Assembly: GCF_017912555.1 (NCBI RefSeq)
Contig: NZ_JAERSD010000011.1
Coordinates: 78,059-142,058 of the forward strand
DNA from: Bacillus sp. REN3
GTDB taxonomy: Bacteria > Bacillota > Bacilli > Bacillales > Cytobacillaceae
Reading direction: 5' to 3'
Length of the DNA stretch: 64,000 nt
Program-made: the position numbers and the translations under genes
Notes under the pieces: generated by a model
Seen by the model: the letters and a program-made list of their open reading frames with translations, nothing else
The model's database searches: none
What the model was told of the DNA's origin: nothing
Part shown: one piece after another, positions 37,792 through 45,551 of the stretch
Numbering within the stretch: position 1 is the stretch's first letter
How the letters are laid out: every line of letters starts with the position of its first letter

Positions 37792-38193
37792 ATGATAGAA
37801 CCGATAGTGATTGAGATAAAAAATGAATTTGATATCGTGCTTGCGCGCCAAAAAGGCAGGGAAGTCTCAAAGGAGCTTCAATTTGGCGTAGTCGATCAGT
37901 CAAGAATCACCACTGCCATTTCCGAATTGGCAAGGAACATCTATCTGTATGCCGGAAGCGGCCAAGTCACCATCAGTGTTCTGGAGGAAAACGGAAAAAG
38001 AGGTATCGAGATACAGGCCAATGACAACGGACCTGGAATCCATGATATTCGCTCGATCCTCCAGGACGGTTATTCAACTTCTGGGGGACTGGGAGCGGGG
38101 CTCCCGGGAGTCCGAAGGCTGATGGATAGTTTTGATATTGATTCAATACCTGGATCTGGAACAACAGTCACGATTATCAAATGGGTACGCTAA
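37792..38193 (+). CDS. rsbT: serine/threonine kinase RsbT
   Basis: 133 aa GHKL-fold kinase with ISELARNIYLYA (N box), ANDNGPGI and GGLGAGLPGVRRLMDSF. It phosphorylates RsbS and RsbR after stress and then activates a phosphatase or other output. Starts four bases after the rsbS stop, with AGAGGGTTAGCCAT... as binding region. The output gene (rsbU) is not adjacent, so what RsbT controls here is not visible. Confidence 0.94.
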   Translation: MIEPIVIEIKNEFDIVLARQKGREVSKELQFGVVDQSRITTAISELARNIYLYAGSGQVTISVLEENGKRGIEIQANDNGPGIHDIRSILQDGYSTSGGLGAGLPGVRRLMDSFDIDSIPGSGTTVTIIKWVR

Positions 38194-38476
38194 AGCCCAT
38201 GATGGATCCCGACTACTTAATGATGAAAATCCGTGGGTTTTCCATAGATGTTTTGAATCAATATTAGGACTCTCTTGTATTATGTTATCTGCAAATCCGG
38301 ATCATTTTTGATTGCACTAGACAGCTCTCCCTATGTAGTCTTTCCGGTCTCAGGCGGTTCCCGCGGAAGGGAACCACTTGATTATGGATTACTTTTCGAG
38401 GGGACGTATATTCAAATATTCATTAACCATTTTATTCTCCTCCGCGTAATCTCCACACTTGCCTATCACATTTCCA
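38194..38476 (+). other. intergenic region after rsbT
   Basis: No gene recognised. A weak AAAATCC-GTG-GGTTTT hairpin near 38224 may end the rsbST transcript, and GGCGGTTCCCGCGGAAGGGAACC near 38353 can form a hairpin. No remnant of rsbU or rsbV was seen. Confidence 0.35.
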
Positions 38477-38515
38477 CCAAAAAAGGATGTCCCCTTTTTG
38501 CGGAACATCCTTTTG
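38477..38515 (-). terminator. terminator of the BA3454-type gene
   Basis: On the minus strand AAAAGGATGTTCC pairs with GGACATCCTTTTTT. Confidence 0.88.
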
Positions 38516-38516
38516 T

Positions 38517-38654
38517 TTATTCGATCGTCCATTGTTTTAAAACTTGCTGTCTTGCCATTTCCAGGATTTCTTCCTCTGAAACAGATTTGTCGGCAATGAC
38601 ATTCGTTAAATAATGCTTTCCTTTATGGTCCACGCTTACAGTTACTTCTCTCAT
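38517..38654 (-). CDS. BA3454-family small stress-response protein
   Basis: 45 aa, beginning MREVTVSVDHKGKHYLTNV and ending VLKQWTIE. The pattern EVTV..GK.Y.TNVI......EE.IL..A..QV..QW is that of the small BA3454 stress-response family of Bacillus. It is preceded by GAAAGGACA and followed at once by a strong terminator, so it is a complete one-gene transcript. Function is unknown. Confidence 0.85.
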   Translation of the reverse strand: MREVTVSVDHKGKHYLTNVIADKSVSEEEILEMARQQVLKQWTIE

Positions 38655-38800
38655 TGTACATTGTCCTTTCTTTCTATGTTTTCTGTGTTAGAAATATAAC
38701 CAGTTTTCGAGAATATTAAACATGGGACCGCAATCAGATGAAAGTATGCCCTTTCTGGAAGAGGGAACAGAGAACTATGCAAAACACCAGGAAGGATATA

Positions 38801-38953
38801 ATGGACATAGAATATAACAAAAAGCAGCAAAATCCCATTGGGTATCCACAAGAAAACCCAGGCAATGACAAGAAGAGTGACGATCTCAAAGATCAGAGCA
38901 GGCTGCCTCATCAGCAAAACAGATTGAAGGACCAAGAAAATTCAAGAAGATGA
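38801..38953 (+). CDS. small hydrophilic protein of unknown function
   Basis: 50 aa, rich in Asn, Gln, Lys and Asp (MDIEYNKKQQNPIGYPQENP at the start). ATG at 38801 has AGGAAGG five bases upstream; an in-frame ATG at 38777 would add eight residues. No domain is recognised. Low complexity makes coding status moderately uncertain. Confidence 0.5.
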   Translation: MDIEYNKKQQNPIGYPQENPGNDKKSDDLKDQSRLPHQQNRLKDQENSRR

Positions 38954-39123
38954 TTTTACGAGGATAGCCCTTTGGCTTTCCTTTTTTCATGAGGAGCGTT
39001 CAGTTCTTCCGACTCAAGACGATGTTTAGAAATCACACAATTTCACATATTCTTTTGATTTTATTCAGATATTTGTTAGTTACATTATAGTCGTAAGGAA
39101 ATCGATTGAAGGAGTGATTTGTG

Positions 39124-39768
39124 ATGAAGAAAAAAACATTGTTCTTGGGAGCAGCATTGATAATTGCAGTTCCAAGCTTTGTAGCTGCAGAGGGCCTTTT
39201 GGTGAATCGGACAGATGCCAGTGCCCCTTTATCCGTCCAGGAAAATGGCGGTCAGACGCTTGTTGATTGTACCGGCGACCGCAGGATGGATGGAGGATTT
39301 GGCAGAGGAATGCAGCAAGGAAAAGGACAAGGCAGAATGGGAATGCAGCAAGGACAGGGAGGGCAGTTTGCCGACAGAAGCGCGGAACTCCTTGACCTCG
39401 TCGGAAAATATAGTCCCTCAACTGTTGATGAGTGGAAAAAGATAATAGATGAACGTGAAAAACTGAAGGAAGATTGGCTAAGTCCCGACTATGATGAAGC
39501 AAGACAAAAATATATGGAAGAAAGACATGCAGCAATGCAGGCGTTCCGGGACCAGTTTGCCAAAGGTGAAATCACCAGGGAAGAGATGAGAGAGAAATTG
39601 TTCATCGAAAAAGGAAACCAAGGACAACGTGGAATGTATTCAAATTTGCAGGCTGCAGTCGCTGAGAATGATAAGGACGAGGCTGCAAAGATCCTGGGTC
39701 AGATGCTTGATCAGTTCAAGGAGCGAAATGACGATCTTAAAAAACGTCTTGAAGATGTAAAAAAATAA
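39124..39768 (+). CDS. secreted Gln/Gly/Met-rich helical protein upstream of cssRS
   Basis: 214 aa. Signal peptide KKKTLFLGAALIIAVPSFVAA, then a glycine-, glutamine- and methionine-rich segment (about 58-82, GMQQGKGQGRMGMQQGQGG) and a helical C-terminal half with high charge (EEWKKIIDEREKLKEDWLS-like and REEMREKLF). The helical part is loosely like DUF2680/YckD or Spy-type chaperones, but I do not assign it. ATG at 39124 nine bases after AAGGAG. It lies 95 bases before cssR in the same direction, so it may be a target or accessory of that secretion-stress system. Confidence 0.78.
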   Translation: MKKKTLFLGAALIIAVPSFVAAEGLLVNRTDASAPLSVQENGGQTLVDCTGDRRMDGGFGRGMQQGKGQGRMGMQQGQGGQFADRSAELLDLVGKYSPSTVDEWKKIIDEREKLKEDWLSPDYDEARQKYMEERHAAMQAFRDQFAKGEITREEMREKLFIEKGNQGQRGMYSNLQAAVAENDKDEAAKILGQMLDQFKERNDDLKKRLEDVKK

Positions 39769-39863
39769 GAAGTTAACTTGAAAATGATCAAGTATAATGG
39801 AGATAGACATGAAGGGGACGGGCTGGAAATGCGTCCTCTTTTTCATTTTTGGAGGGGACCGCA

Positions 39864-40541
39864 ATGCCGTATTCAATCTATCTTGTTGAAGATGAAATGA
39901 ATTTGAATCAAGTGCTGACTGCATATCTTGATCAGGAAGGATGGAATGTGACGTCCTTCAGAGATGGTTCAGCCGCCCGCACACATATCGAGGACACGCC
40001 ACATCTGTGGATTCTCGACATCATGCTACCCGGTGTGGATGGTTATCAGCTCCTGAAGGAAATTAAGGCATTTTGTCGGAAGACACCTGTGATTTTTATT
40101 AGCGCCAGAGATGCTGACCTGGATAGAGTACTCGGTTTGGAAATGGGCAGTGATGATTACCTTGCAAAGCCTTTTTTGCCAAGGGAATTGGTAGTAAGAG
40201 CCAAAAAGCTTCTTGAACGGGTTTACGGTCAGGGGAGCCCTCAATCCAACTACATTTATGGTCACTATAGTATTTTTGAAGAACAAAGGCTGGTCCTGGA
40301 TGGGAATACCCCTATTCAACTTACTTCAAAAGAATTTGATATATTGCTCCTTTTCATTAAGAACATTGGACGAGCATTCGGACGGGAAGATATTCTTTAC
40401 AAGGTATGGGGGAAGGATTATTTTGGATCTGACCGTGTTGTGGATGATCTTGTAAGAAGATTAAGAAAGAAAGTTCCTGACTTTAAACTGGAGACGATTT
40501 ATGGATATGGGTACAGGCTGGTGGAGTCAGATGAAAAATAA
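39864..40541 (+). CDS. cssR: secretion-stress response regulator CssR (OmpR family)
   Basis: 225 aa. The receiver domain has the acidic pocket VEDE, phospho-Asp in LWILDIMLPGVDGYQL near 53 and K in LAKPFLPREL near 103. The OmpR winged helix follows with LTSKEFDILLLFIKN and GSDRVVDDLVRRLRKK, ending ETIYGYGYRLVES. It reads very close to B. subtilis CssR throughout (IYLVEDE, PHLWILDIMLP, VIFISARDAD). It should activate quality-control proteases such as HtrA/HtrB on secretion or heat stress. ATG at 39864 follows TTGGAGGGGACCGCA. Overlaps cssS by 11 nt. Confidence 0.92.
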   Translation: MPYSIYLVEDEMNLNQVLTAYLDQEGWNVTSFRDGSAARTHIEDTPHLWILDIMLPGVDGYQLLKEIKAFCRKTPVIFISARDADLDRVLGLEMGSDDYLAKPFLPRELVVRAKKLLERVYGQGSPQSNYIYGHYSIFEEQRLVLDGNTPIQLTSKEFDILLLFIKNIGRAFGREDILYKVWGKDYFGSDRVVDDLVRRLRKKVPDFKLETIYGYGYRLVESDEK

Positions 40542-41856
40542 GCCGATATTCGCTCAAATCTCCTTTTTATTTGCAGTTCTCATCCTTTTGATTGGCTTGA
40601 TTATCAGCACAATGGTGCCATCGATATTACGAGGCTTTTTTACTGATGAAATATACAGGACAATAGAAGAAAGCCAGGAATTAACGACAAGGATCAACCG
40701 GAATGGGATGATGATGGGCGGAGGAATGGCGATGCGGTCCGTCCAGCATGTTTTCCTGGATGAAGACGGCCAGGTTGTTGGAGGAAGGGCGTTTTCTGAA
40801 AAGGTACTTTCCAATTTTTTAAAACAGGGCATTGAACAGAAAGAATCCTCCAAGCGATACGAAATGCAGATTGATAACAAAAAGATGCTTTATGTCGTTT
40901 CAAAAAAGGATATCGGGGGTATGCCCGTATTCCAGATCTCCTTCATGATGGATACTTATCGGAGTGAACTTGTCAGCACTCTCTTGAAAAAACTCTATCT
41001 GATGCTGCTCATTGCCCTTGCTGCCGGAATGCTTCTTTCATTCCTGTTCGCTAATTGGATGGTCAGGCCAATCAATTTGATGAAAGAACATGTACTGAAT
41101 TACGCTTCACGGAAATGGGACAAGCCACTCAACTTGAATCGCGGTGACGAAATTGGAATACTTGCTGACTCGATCGAAAAAATGCGCAGGCAATTAAAGG
41201 AGCAGGATGAATCGCAGCAAACCTTGCTCCAAAACGTATCGCATGATTTAAAGACACCTGTTATGGTCATCCGAAGCTATGCTGAAGCATTGAAAGAAAA
41301 AATCTATCCAGCAGGCACACCGGAAGCCACTGGTGAAATCATCGAAAAGGAAGCTGCTGGCCTTGAAAAAAAGGTAAGGGACTTAATTTATCTTACAAAA
41401 CTCGACTATTTGCGGCGGACGAACCCCGAGTACACCCAATTCCCATTGGTTGAACTAGCGAGCGAGGTTGAAGGGCGCCTCCGTCCTGTCCACTCTCCAA
41501 TCTTGTTCACACTTGATGCGGATGACGAAATACTGTTCCGCGGAAACAAGGAACAGATGAAGGTGCTATTTGAAAATTTGATCGAAAACGCATATAAATT
41601 CGCAGAATCCCGCATTACTCTTTCCATCAAGCAGGATGAGAAGAAAGTCTTGATTAGCTGCCATAATGATGGCAGAGCTATCCCGGAAGAGAAAATTAAA
41701 AATCTCTTCAAGCCTTTTGTAAAAGGCGAGAACGGAAACTTTGGCCTGGGGCTTGCAATCATTTCACAAATCACAGATATGCATAAGGGAACAATTAGCG
41801 TTATGAATCAACGTGGCGGGGTAAGTTTTTACTTTGAATTTCCAATCCAGTATTGA
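40531..41856 (+). CDS. cssS: secretion-stress sensor histidine kinase CssS
   Basis: 441 aa. Two membrane helices (about 8-30 and 148-170) enclose an extracytoplasmic domain of some 115 residues with a Met/Gly-rich loop (GMMMGGGMAMRS). HAMP follows, then HisKA with NVSHDLKTPVMVIRSY near 240 and the ATPase with NLIENAYKF and GNFGLGLAI. It pairs with the upstream CssR-like regulator, as in B. subtilis. ATG at 40531 is preceded by GGTGGAGTCAG within cssR. The long reading frame upstream to 40501 is rejected. Confidence 0.91.
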   Translation: MKNKPIFAQISFLFAVLILLIGLIISTMVPSILRGFFTDEIYRTIEESQELTTRINRNGMMMGGGMAMRSVQHVFLDEDGQVVGGRAFSEKVLSNFLKQGIEQKESSKRYEMQIDNKKMLYVVSKKDIGGMPVFQISFMMDTYRSELVSTLLKKLYLMLLIALAAGMLLSFLFANWMVRPINLMKEHVLNYASRKWDKPLNLNRGDEIGILADSIEKMRRQLKEQDESQQTLLQNVSHDLKTPVMVIRSYAEALKEKIYPAGTPEATGEIIEKEAAGLEKKVRDLIYLTKLDYLRRTNPEYTQFPLVELASEVEGRLRPVHSPILFTLDADDEILFRGNKEQMKVLFENLIENAYKFAESRITLSIKQDEKKVLISCHNDGRAIPEEKIKNLFKPFVKGENGNFGLGLAIISQITDMHKGTISVMNQRGGVSFYFEFPIQY

Positions 41857-42006
41857 TTACTCCTCCTAAACCATGCTTTCTAAACTATCAAACACTTTAC
41901 ATCCTTTCAGTTGTTTAATGGTTTTTTTGGAAAAAGGAGGAAAAATACACCTCCTTCACGAATATATAAGATCGAGACCATAATAGAGAAAGGGGTATCG
42001 ATCATT

Positions 42007-42609
42007 TTGGGGGTACACAATACTGACAAATGGAGCAGTTTGATGATAACTGCTGCTGTTATAATGTTTTTCGCAGCAATGCCAATTGGCATCTTTATTG
42101 TGACATTCGTACATCAGTCATTCTATTTGGACAAAAGCCAGTGGTTTTTTGATAGCCCGATATCTTCCTTCATAGTCATGGTAGGCATGCTTTTTTCCAT
42201 ACCACTGCTACTTATCATTATCGCAATCTATATGTCGAGGACTGAGGAATCAAGAAGGAGAAATACGATTGTTTTGGCGGCAACCTTCGTGACAATTCTG
42301 ATCATGTCGGTGATTGGCTACCTGTCTTTGGACAACTATTACTATATCGACCGAAAGGGAATTCATTATGATGAATTATGGAAGCTTGAAACGATTAGTT
42401 ATTCCTGGGCCGAATTAACCTCAGTCAAACAGGTCAATATCAATGATGGAGGAACATTGAAGCCTGAAAAAATAATTTTCACTTACGGCACCGAAAAAAT
42501 CGATCTTCCACTATCTCCGAAGCTGAGGAATGAAATCGAGCCTGTCATGAGGTTTATTGAAAATGAAAAAGGAATAAGGCTGGACATGGAAACAATTGAA
42601 AAAGACTGA
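42007..42609 (+). CDS. membrane protein of unknown function
   Basis: 200 aa from the TTG at 42007. Three hydrophobic helices (MITAAVIMFFAAMPIGIFIV, a second near 45-70 and a third near 85-105) precede a C-terminal cytosolic or external domain of 90 residues (YYYIDRKGIHYDELWKLETISYSWAELTSV), which looks like a PH-type or DUF-type beta domain. The frame is open to a TTG at 41911, which would add a 32-residue tail; GAGAAAGGGG lies 11 bases before 42007. A GGAGG/CCTCC inverted repeat (about 41936-41954) sits in the possible leader. Confidence 0.7.
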   Translation: MGVHNTDKWSSLMITAAVIMFFAAMPIGIFIVTFVHQSFYLDKSQWFFDSPISSFIVMVGMLFSIPLLLIIIAIYMSRTEESRRRNTIVLAATFVTILIMSVIGYLSLDNYYYIDRKGIHYDELWKLETISYSWAELTSVKQVNINDGGTLKPEKIIFTYGTEKIDLPLSPKLRNEIEPVMRFIENEKGIRLDMETIEKD

Positions 42610-42759
42610 ATCAAAGCCCTTCTACTGGAGAGAGCCACCGAAAAAAGGCCCTTTATCCAGCCAAGAGTTGGATAAATTTTAAAAAATGAAATAACTTCCA
42701 AAGACCTGCATTGAAATTATCAAGCAATATTGGAAAGAAATATGATCAAAATCACCCCC

Positions 42760-42787
42760 AAGGCTGTTCGCTGACAGCCTTTTCTTT
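42760..42787 (+). terminator. terminator
   Basis: AAGGCTGT and ACAGCCTT pair around TCGCTG, then TTTCTTT. It may close the membrane-protein transcript; 42610-42759 has no gene. Confidence 0.8.
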
Positions 42788-42887
42788 ATGTCAAAATCTG
42801 AGGTTAGTAAAGAGATAAGAAAAATTTTTAAAGAGTGGTTCAACATGGTGGCTCTATGGCGGTTAATATTTTTTGTCTTTACTTAAG

Positions 42888-42910
42888 AATATATCGTATA
42901 AAGAGATATT
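42888..42910 (+). promoter_or_regulatory. imperfect palindrome, possible MarR operator
   Basis: AATATATC, seven bases, GAGATATT, within a wider CTTAAG...TTAAG frame, 17 bases before the MarR-like start. Autoregulatory sites of MarR proteins have this form; binding is inferred. Confidence 0.4.
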
Positions 42911-42927
42911 AAGAAAAAGGGGGCATT

Positions 42928-43212
42928 GTGACTCTAAAGAACACAATAAGTAATATTAATGAAAATTGGACTGATATTTATCATGCACTCCACTATGTCC
43001 ATCAAGAAAATATTCCACACCAAGCTATACGATTGTTGAAGCACATAGAAAAGCAGCAAGTAACAACGATAGGCAATTTAGCTGCACATTTAAGTGTCTC
43101 TCACAATACAGCTTCTGAACACATTAAAAGGCTGATTAAAAAGGCTTGGTATCATGATCGCAGTAATTTCACTGAAAGCATCTTTTTTGTTATTTTTAAC
43201 GATGGGATTTAG
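42928..43212 (+). pseudogene. truncated MarR-family regulator
   Basis: 94 codons only, against about 140-150 for the family. The winged-helix part is intact (QAIRLLKHIEKQQVTTIGNLAAHLSVSHNTASEHIKRLIKK), followed by a degenerate wing (DRSNFTESIFFVIFNDGI) and then TAG; the C-terminal dimerisation helices are missing. GTG start after AAAAAGGGGG. The frame after the stop does not continue as a MarR helix. It is probably a decayed gene, though a short DNA-binding product is possible. Confidence 0.65.
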
Positions 43213-43429
43213 TGTTGCTGGGTGGGGAGTTTTTTTGATAGTCCAAAACTTTAAAGAAGGTAGCACCTTTTTTATGATTTGATTTGTGAATTAAAGTTAT
43301 CGGAACAAAACTGTTGTTTTTCCTGGTTCTGTCTTTTTCAGTATTCCAGAAGATTTCAAAAAAACATCTCAAGAAGGAATTAATACCGAATTAGCCTTTG
43401 AAAAGTTTTCTTTCGCAAATAACCCCTAG
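43154..43429 (+). pseudogene. possible remnants of a membrane-protein gene
   Basis: An ORF from 43154 encodes a hydrophobic 42-residue piece (MIAVISLKASFLLFLTMGFS..) overlapping the MarR remnant in another frame, and a second frame ending at 43427 reads VVFPGSVFFSIPEDFKKTSQ. Together they look like pieces of one or two genes fused by deletion and frameshift. No family is recognised. 43430-43601 has nothing clear. Confidence 0.35.
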
Positions 43430-43601
43430 AATGCTCAATACTCATTTGGATATTTTTATTATTCTATTCTAATTTTAATTGGCCAATAAAGAAGGGAAAT
43501 AAAAAATAGATAGCATGAATGATAATGAATGATTCTTCCCGTAAGAAGCAACCGAAACACCCTGGGAACGATCGAAGCCAAAAATAGGAGGAATCCGGCG
43601 C

Positions 43602-44054
43602 TCAGCGTCTGGATTCCCTAATAATGTATTGAAATGCATAACCCATGATGGAAAAGAGGTAAATAGCAGCAAAAAAGTATATTGGAATCAGCCGTTCCAA
43701 TTCATACACCTTCAACCTCTTAAATAATGCGCTAGCTGGAAAAGCAAGTAAATAATCAAGTACGAAGTTAACACCTAAGTATTTCCATATACTGCCGTAA
43801 GACAATTGGAATACCCAAAGTGTTGCTGCAATAAAAGGACCCAGTACAAAAGAAAGATCATTAAATATCTTGGCTGCTGTTCCACCGGCTACTCGCCAAA
43901 GATTTAAAGGCTTGGATAAAACTAACAGGATGGACACAAGTGAACTTATAAAAATTACTACCGGAAAAAAACGTCGAAACGAATGTTTTGGATACATAAG
44001 TAAAGATGACCAGGAAATGAGGACCATCCCTGTTCTTAATAAATTAGCGACCAT
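43602..44054 (-). CDS. integral membrane protein of unknown function
   Basis: 150 aa with four likely transmembrane helices (about 5-25, 30-50, 65-90, 125-145). ATG at 44054 lies six bases after AAAGGAGAG, so ten upstream in-frame residues are excluded. Sequence such as FVLDYLLAFPASALFKRLKVYELERLIPIYFF is not recognised. Nothing adjacent suggests a role. A GGAATCC..GGATTCC inverted repeat at about 43592-43619 overlaps the gene end and may terminate it. Confidence 0.72.
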   Translation of the reverse strand: MVANLLRTGMVLISWSSLLMYPKHSFRRFFPVVIFISSLVSILLVLSKPLNLWRVAGGTAAKIFNDLSFVLGPFIAATLWVFQLSYGSIWKYLGVNFVLDYLLAFPASALFKRLKVYELERLIPIYFFAAIYLFSIMGYAFQYIIRESRR

Positions 44055-44239
44055 AATGGCTCTCCTTTCTGTTTCTGGGATCAAAAAAATGTGTCAGGAT
44101 TGTTTGCGCATTTTATAGTTTCTCCATAAATAAAAAAACTAAAAGCAATAGCGCGTAAATTATTGGAATTGTTTTTCCTAATGGTGTATCCTGTAAGTGA
44201 ATTACCCACAACTTTTGTCCTGTTGAGGAGAATTGCCTT

Positions 44240-44377
44240 ATGATCAGCGAAGAGGAAAAATGGATTTTCATAAGAGAACTGCGTCGCTTGATTGATGACT
44301 ATCAAAAATGTCCTGATACCGAGTTCCGGGAACAGATCCATGAGGAAATCATGCAGCTAATAAGTGTTATTGATTGA
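44240..44377 (+). CDS. small acidic helical protein of unknown function
   Basis: 45 aa (MISEEEKWIFIRELRRLIDD at the start, then IHEEIMQLISVID at the end). ATG is preceded by TTGAGGAGAATTGCCTT, a strong binding site. It is amphipathic and charged, with no membrane segment. Good codon make-up and binding site support coding; no family is recognised. Confidence 0.65.
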   Translation: MISEEEKWIFIRELRRLIDDYQKCPDTEFREQIHEEIMQLISVID

Positions 44378-44498
44378 GAGCCGCTGACCCAGCAGCTGGC
44401 AAACCTGACCATTAATGACTATACAAAAAGGCAGGAAGCGGTTAAGATTAAGACAATACTATCAGTATAGTTCTTATATTAGGGAGGATACTTAATCA

Positions 44499-44960
44499 TT
44501 GGAAAATCGGCTGTTAGAACTTGAACAAAAGATTCATGATTATGAAACAATCATTTCCGAGATGTCCGCGCCTGTCATTCCTTCAATCGTTCCCGAAACG
44601 GTTCTTGTTCCTATCACAGGGATGATCAGAGCAGAGCGTTTTGAAAAAATCAGGACAAAACTCCTCAACTATGTTAAAAATAAAGAAATTGAAACTGCAA
44701 TCGTGGATTTAACAGATATTACTGAAGATAAGGTAGAAAATGTATGTCTTGAAGAGGTAGGGAAAGAATTGCATCTTCTTTCTTTGGCTTTATCCATGAT
44801 GGGTGTCAGAACTTTATTTGTTGGATTGAATCCCATGCTGGTGAAACGAATCGTGCTTAATGGGATACATCTCGATGCACAAACATTTTCAACTTTCCAA
44901 TCGGCACTGCAGCATTTAATGAAGGAAAAAGGATTGGAATTCAGGAAAATAGATGAATAG
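44499..44960 (+). CDS. RsbR-like STAS protein lacking usual phosphoacceptor threonines
   Basis: 153 aa. A short N-terminal coiled-coil (LLELEQKIHDYETIISEMSAPVIP) leads into a C-terminal RsbR-type STAS domain (VPITGMIRAERFEKI, VDLTDIT, LFVGLNPMLVKRIVLNGI). The usual N-terminal globin-like sensor domain is absent. Aligned by eye with RsbRA, the two threonines phosphorylated by RsbT fall on Val79 and Arg117 here, so it may be a non-phosphorylatable stressosome member. TTG start after AGGGAGGA. Its own transcript ends at a shared terminator. Confidence 0.8.
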   Translation: MENRLLELEQKIHDYETIISEMSAPVIPSIVPETVLVPITGMIRAERFEKIRTKLLNYVKNKEIETAIVDLTDITEDKVENVCLEEVGKELHLLSLALSMMGVRTLFVGLNPMLVKRIVLNGIHLDAQTFSTFQSALQHLMKEKGLEFRKIDE

Positions 44961-44961
44961 C

Positions 44962-44988
44962 AAATGCCCGCAAAGAGCGGGCATTTTG
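44962..44988. terminator. bidirectional terminator
   Basis: AAATGCCCGC and GCGGGCATTT form a perfect stem between convergent genes, with T-runs on both sides. Confidence 0.92.
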
Positions 44989-44992
44989 CTTT

Positions 44993-45418
44993 TTATGCTT
45001 TTCGTTCAGATGGGGCTGAGATTCCTTCAAGTGCTTCACCAGCTTCAACATCAAGCTGTTCTGTTACGGCAAGGTCGCCTAATGATACAATTTCCATCAG
45101 TTTTCCATCATCCACGATTGGCAAGCGGCGGATTTGGACGTCAGCCATTAGGTCAGCTGCTTCTTGTGCGGTCGTATGGATTGTTCCTCGTACAGGATCC
45201 TTGGTCATCACTTCAGATATAGGTGTATCGAGGGATACATTCTTCGCAACTGCCTTGAGGACAATGTCCCTATCTGTCGCCATTCCTTTAAGCTGGTTGT
45301 TTTCACAAATTGGAATGGCACCAACATCCAGTTCCCTCATTTTTGCAGCCACGTCATGGATGGTGCTATCAGGGCTGCAAAATTCGACGTTTTTTGTCAT
45401 TACCTTTTCTATCTTCAT
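44993..45418 (-). CDS. CBS-domain pair protein (YhcV-like)
   Basis: 141 aa with two CBS motifs, at about 5-60 (VMTKNVEFCSPDSTIHDVAAKM..GAIPICENNQLKGMATDRDI) and 70-125 (VMTKDPVRGTIHTTAQEAADLM..RRLPIVDDGKLMEIVSLGDLAV). CBS pairs bind adenine nucleotides. RBS GAGGGTGATCCT. A SigB-like promoter lies 30 bases upstream, so it is probably a general-stress gene, as similar CBS proteins are in B. subtilis. Confidence 0.9.
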   Translation of the reverse strand: MKIEKVMTKNVEFCSPDSTIHDVAAKMRELDVGAIPICENNQLKGMATDRDIVLKAVAKNVSLDTPISEVMTKDPVRGTIHTTAQEAADLMADVQIRRLPIVDDGKLMEIVSLGDLAVTEQLDVEAGEALEGISAPSERKA

Positions 45419-45448
45419 AGGATCACCCTCCTTGTCTTACTTTGAAAT

Positions 45449-45473
45449 TTACCCGATCAGGCTTAAGTAAAAC
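45449..45473 (-). promoter_or_regulatory. SigB-type promoter of the CBS gene
   Basis: On the minus strand GTTTTA, 13 bases, GGGTAA, against the SigB consensus GTTTAA-N13/14-GGGTAT. Confidence 0.65.
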
Positions 45474-45551
45474 TGTTCGTTTTTTGGAAGGTTCGTTGAT
45501 AGAATGATTATCAAAGGGTTTTTATACTTATGAAAGAGGGGAAATACCAAC

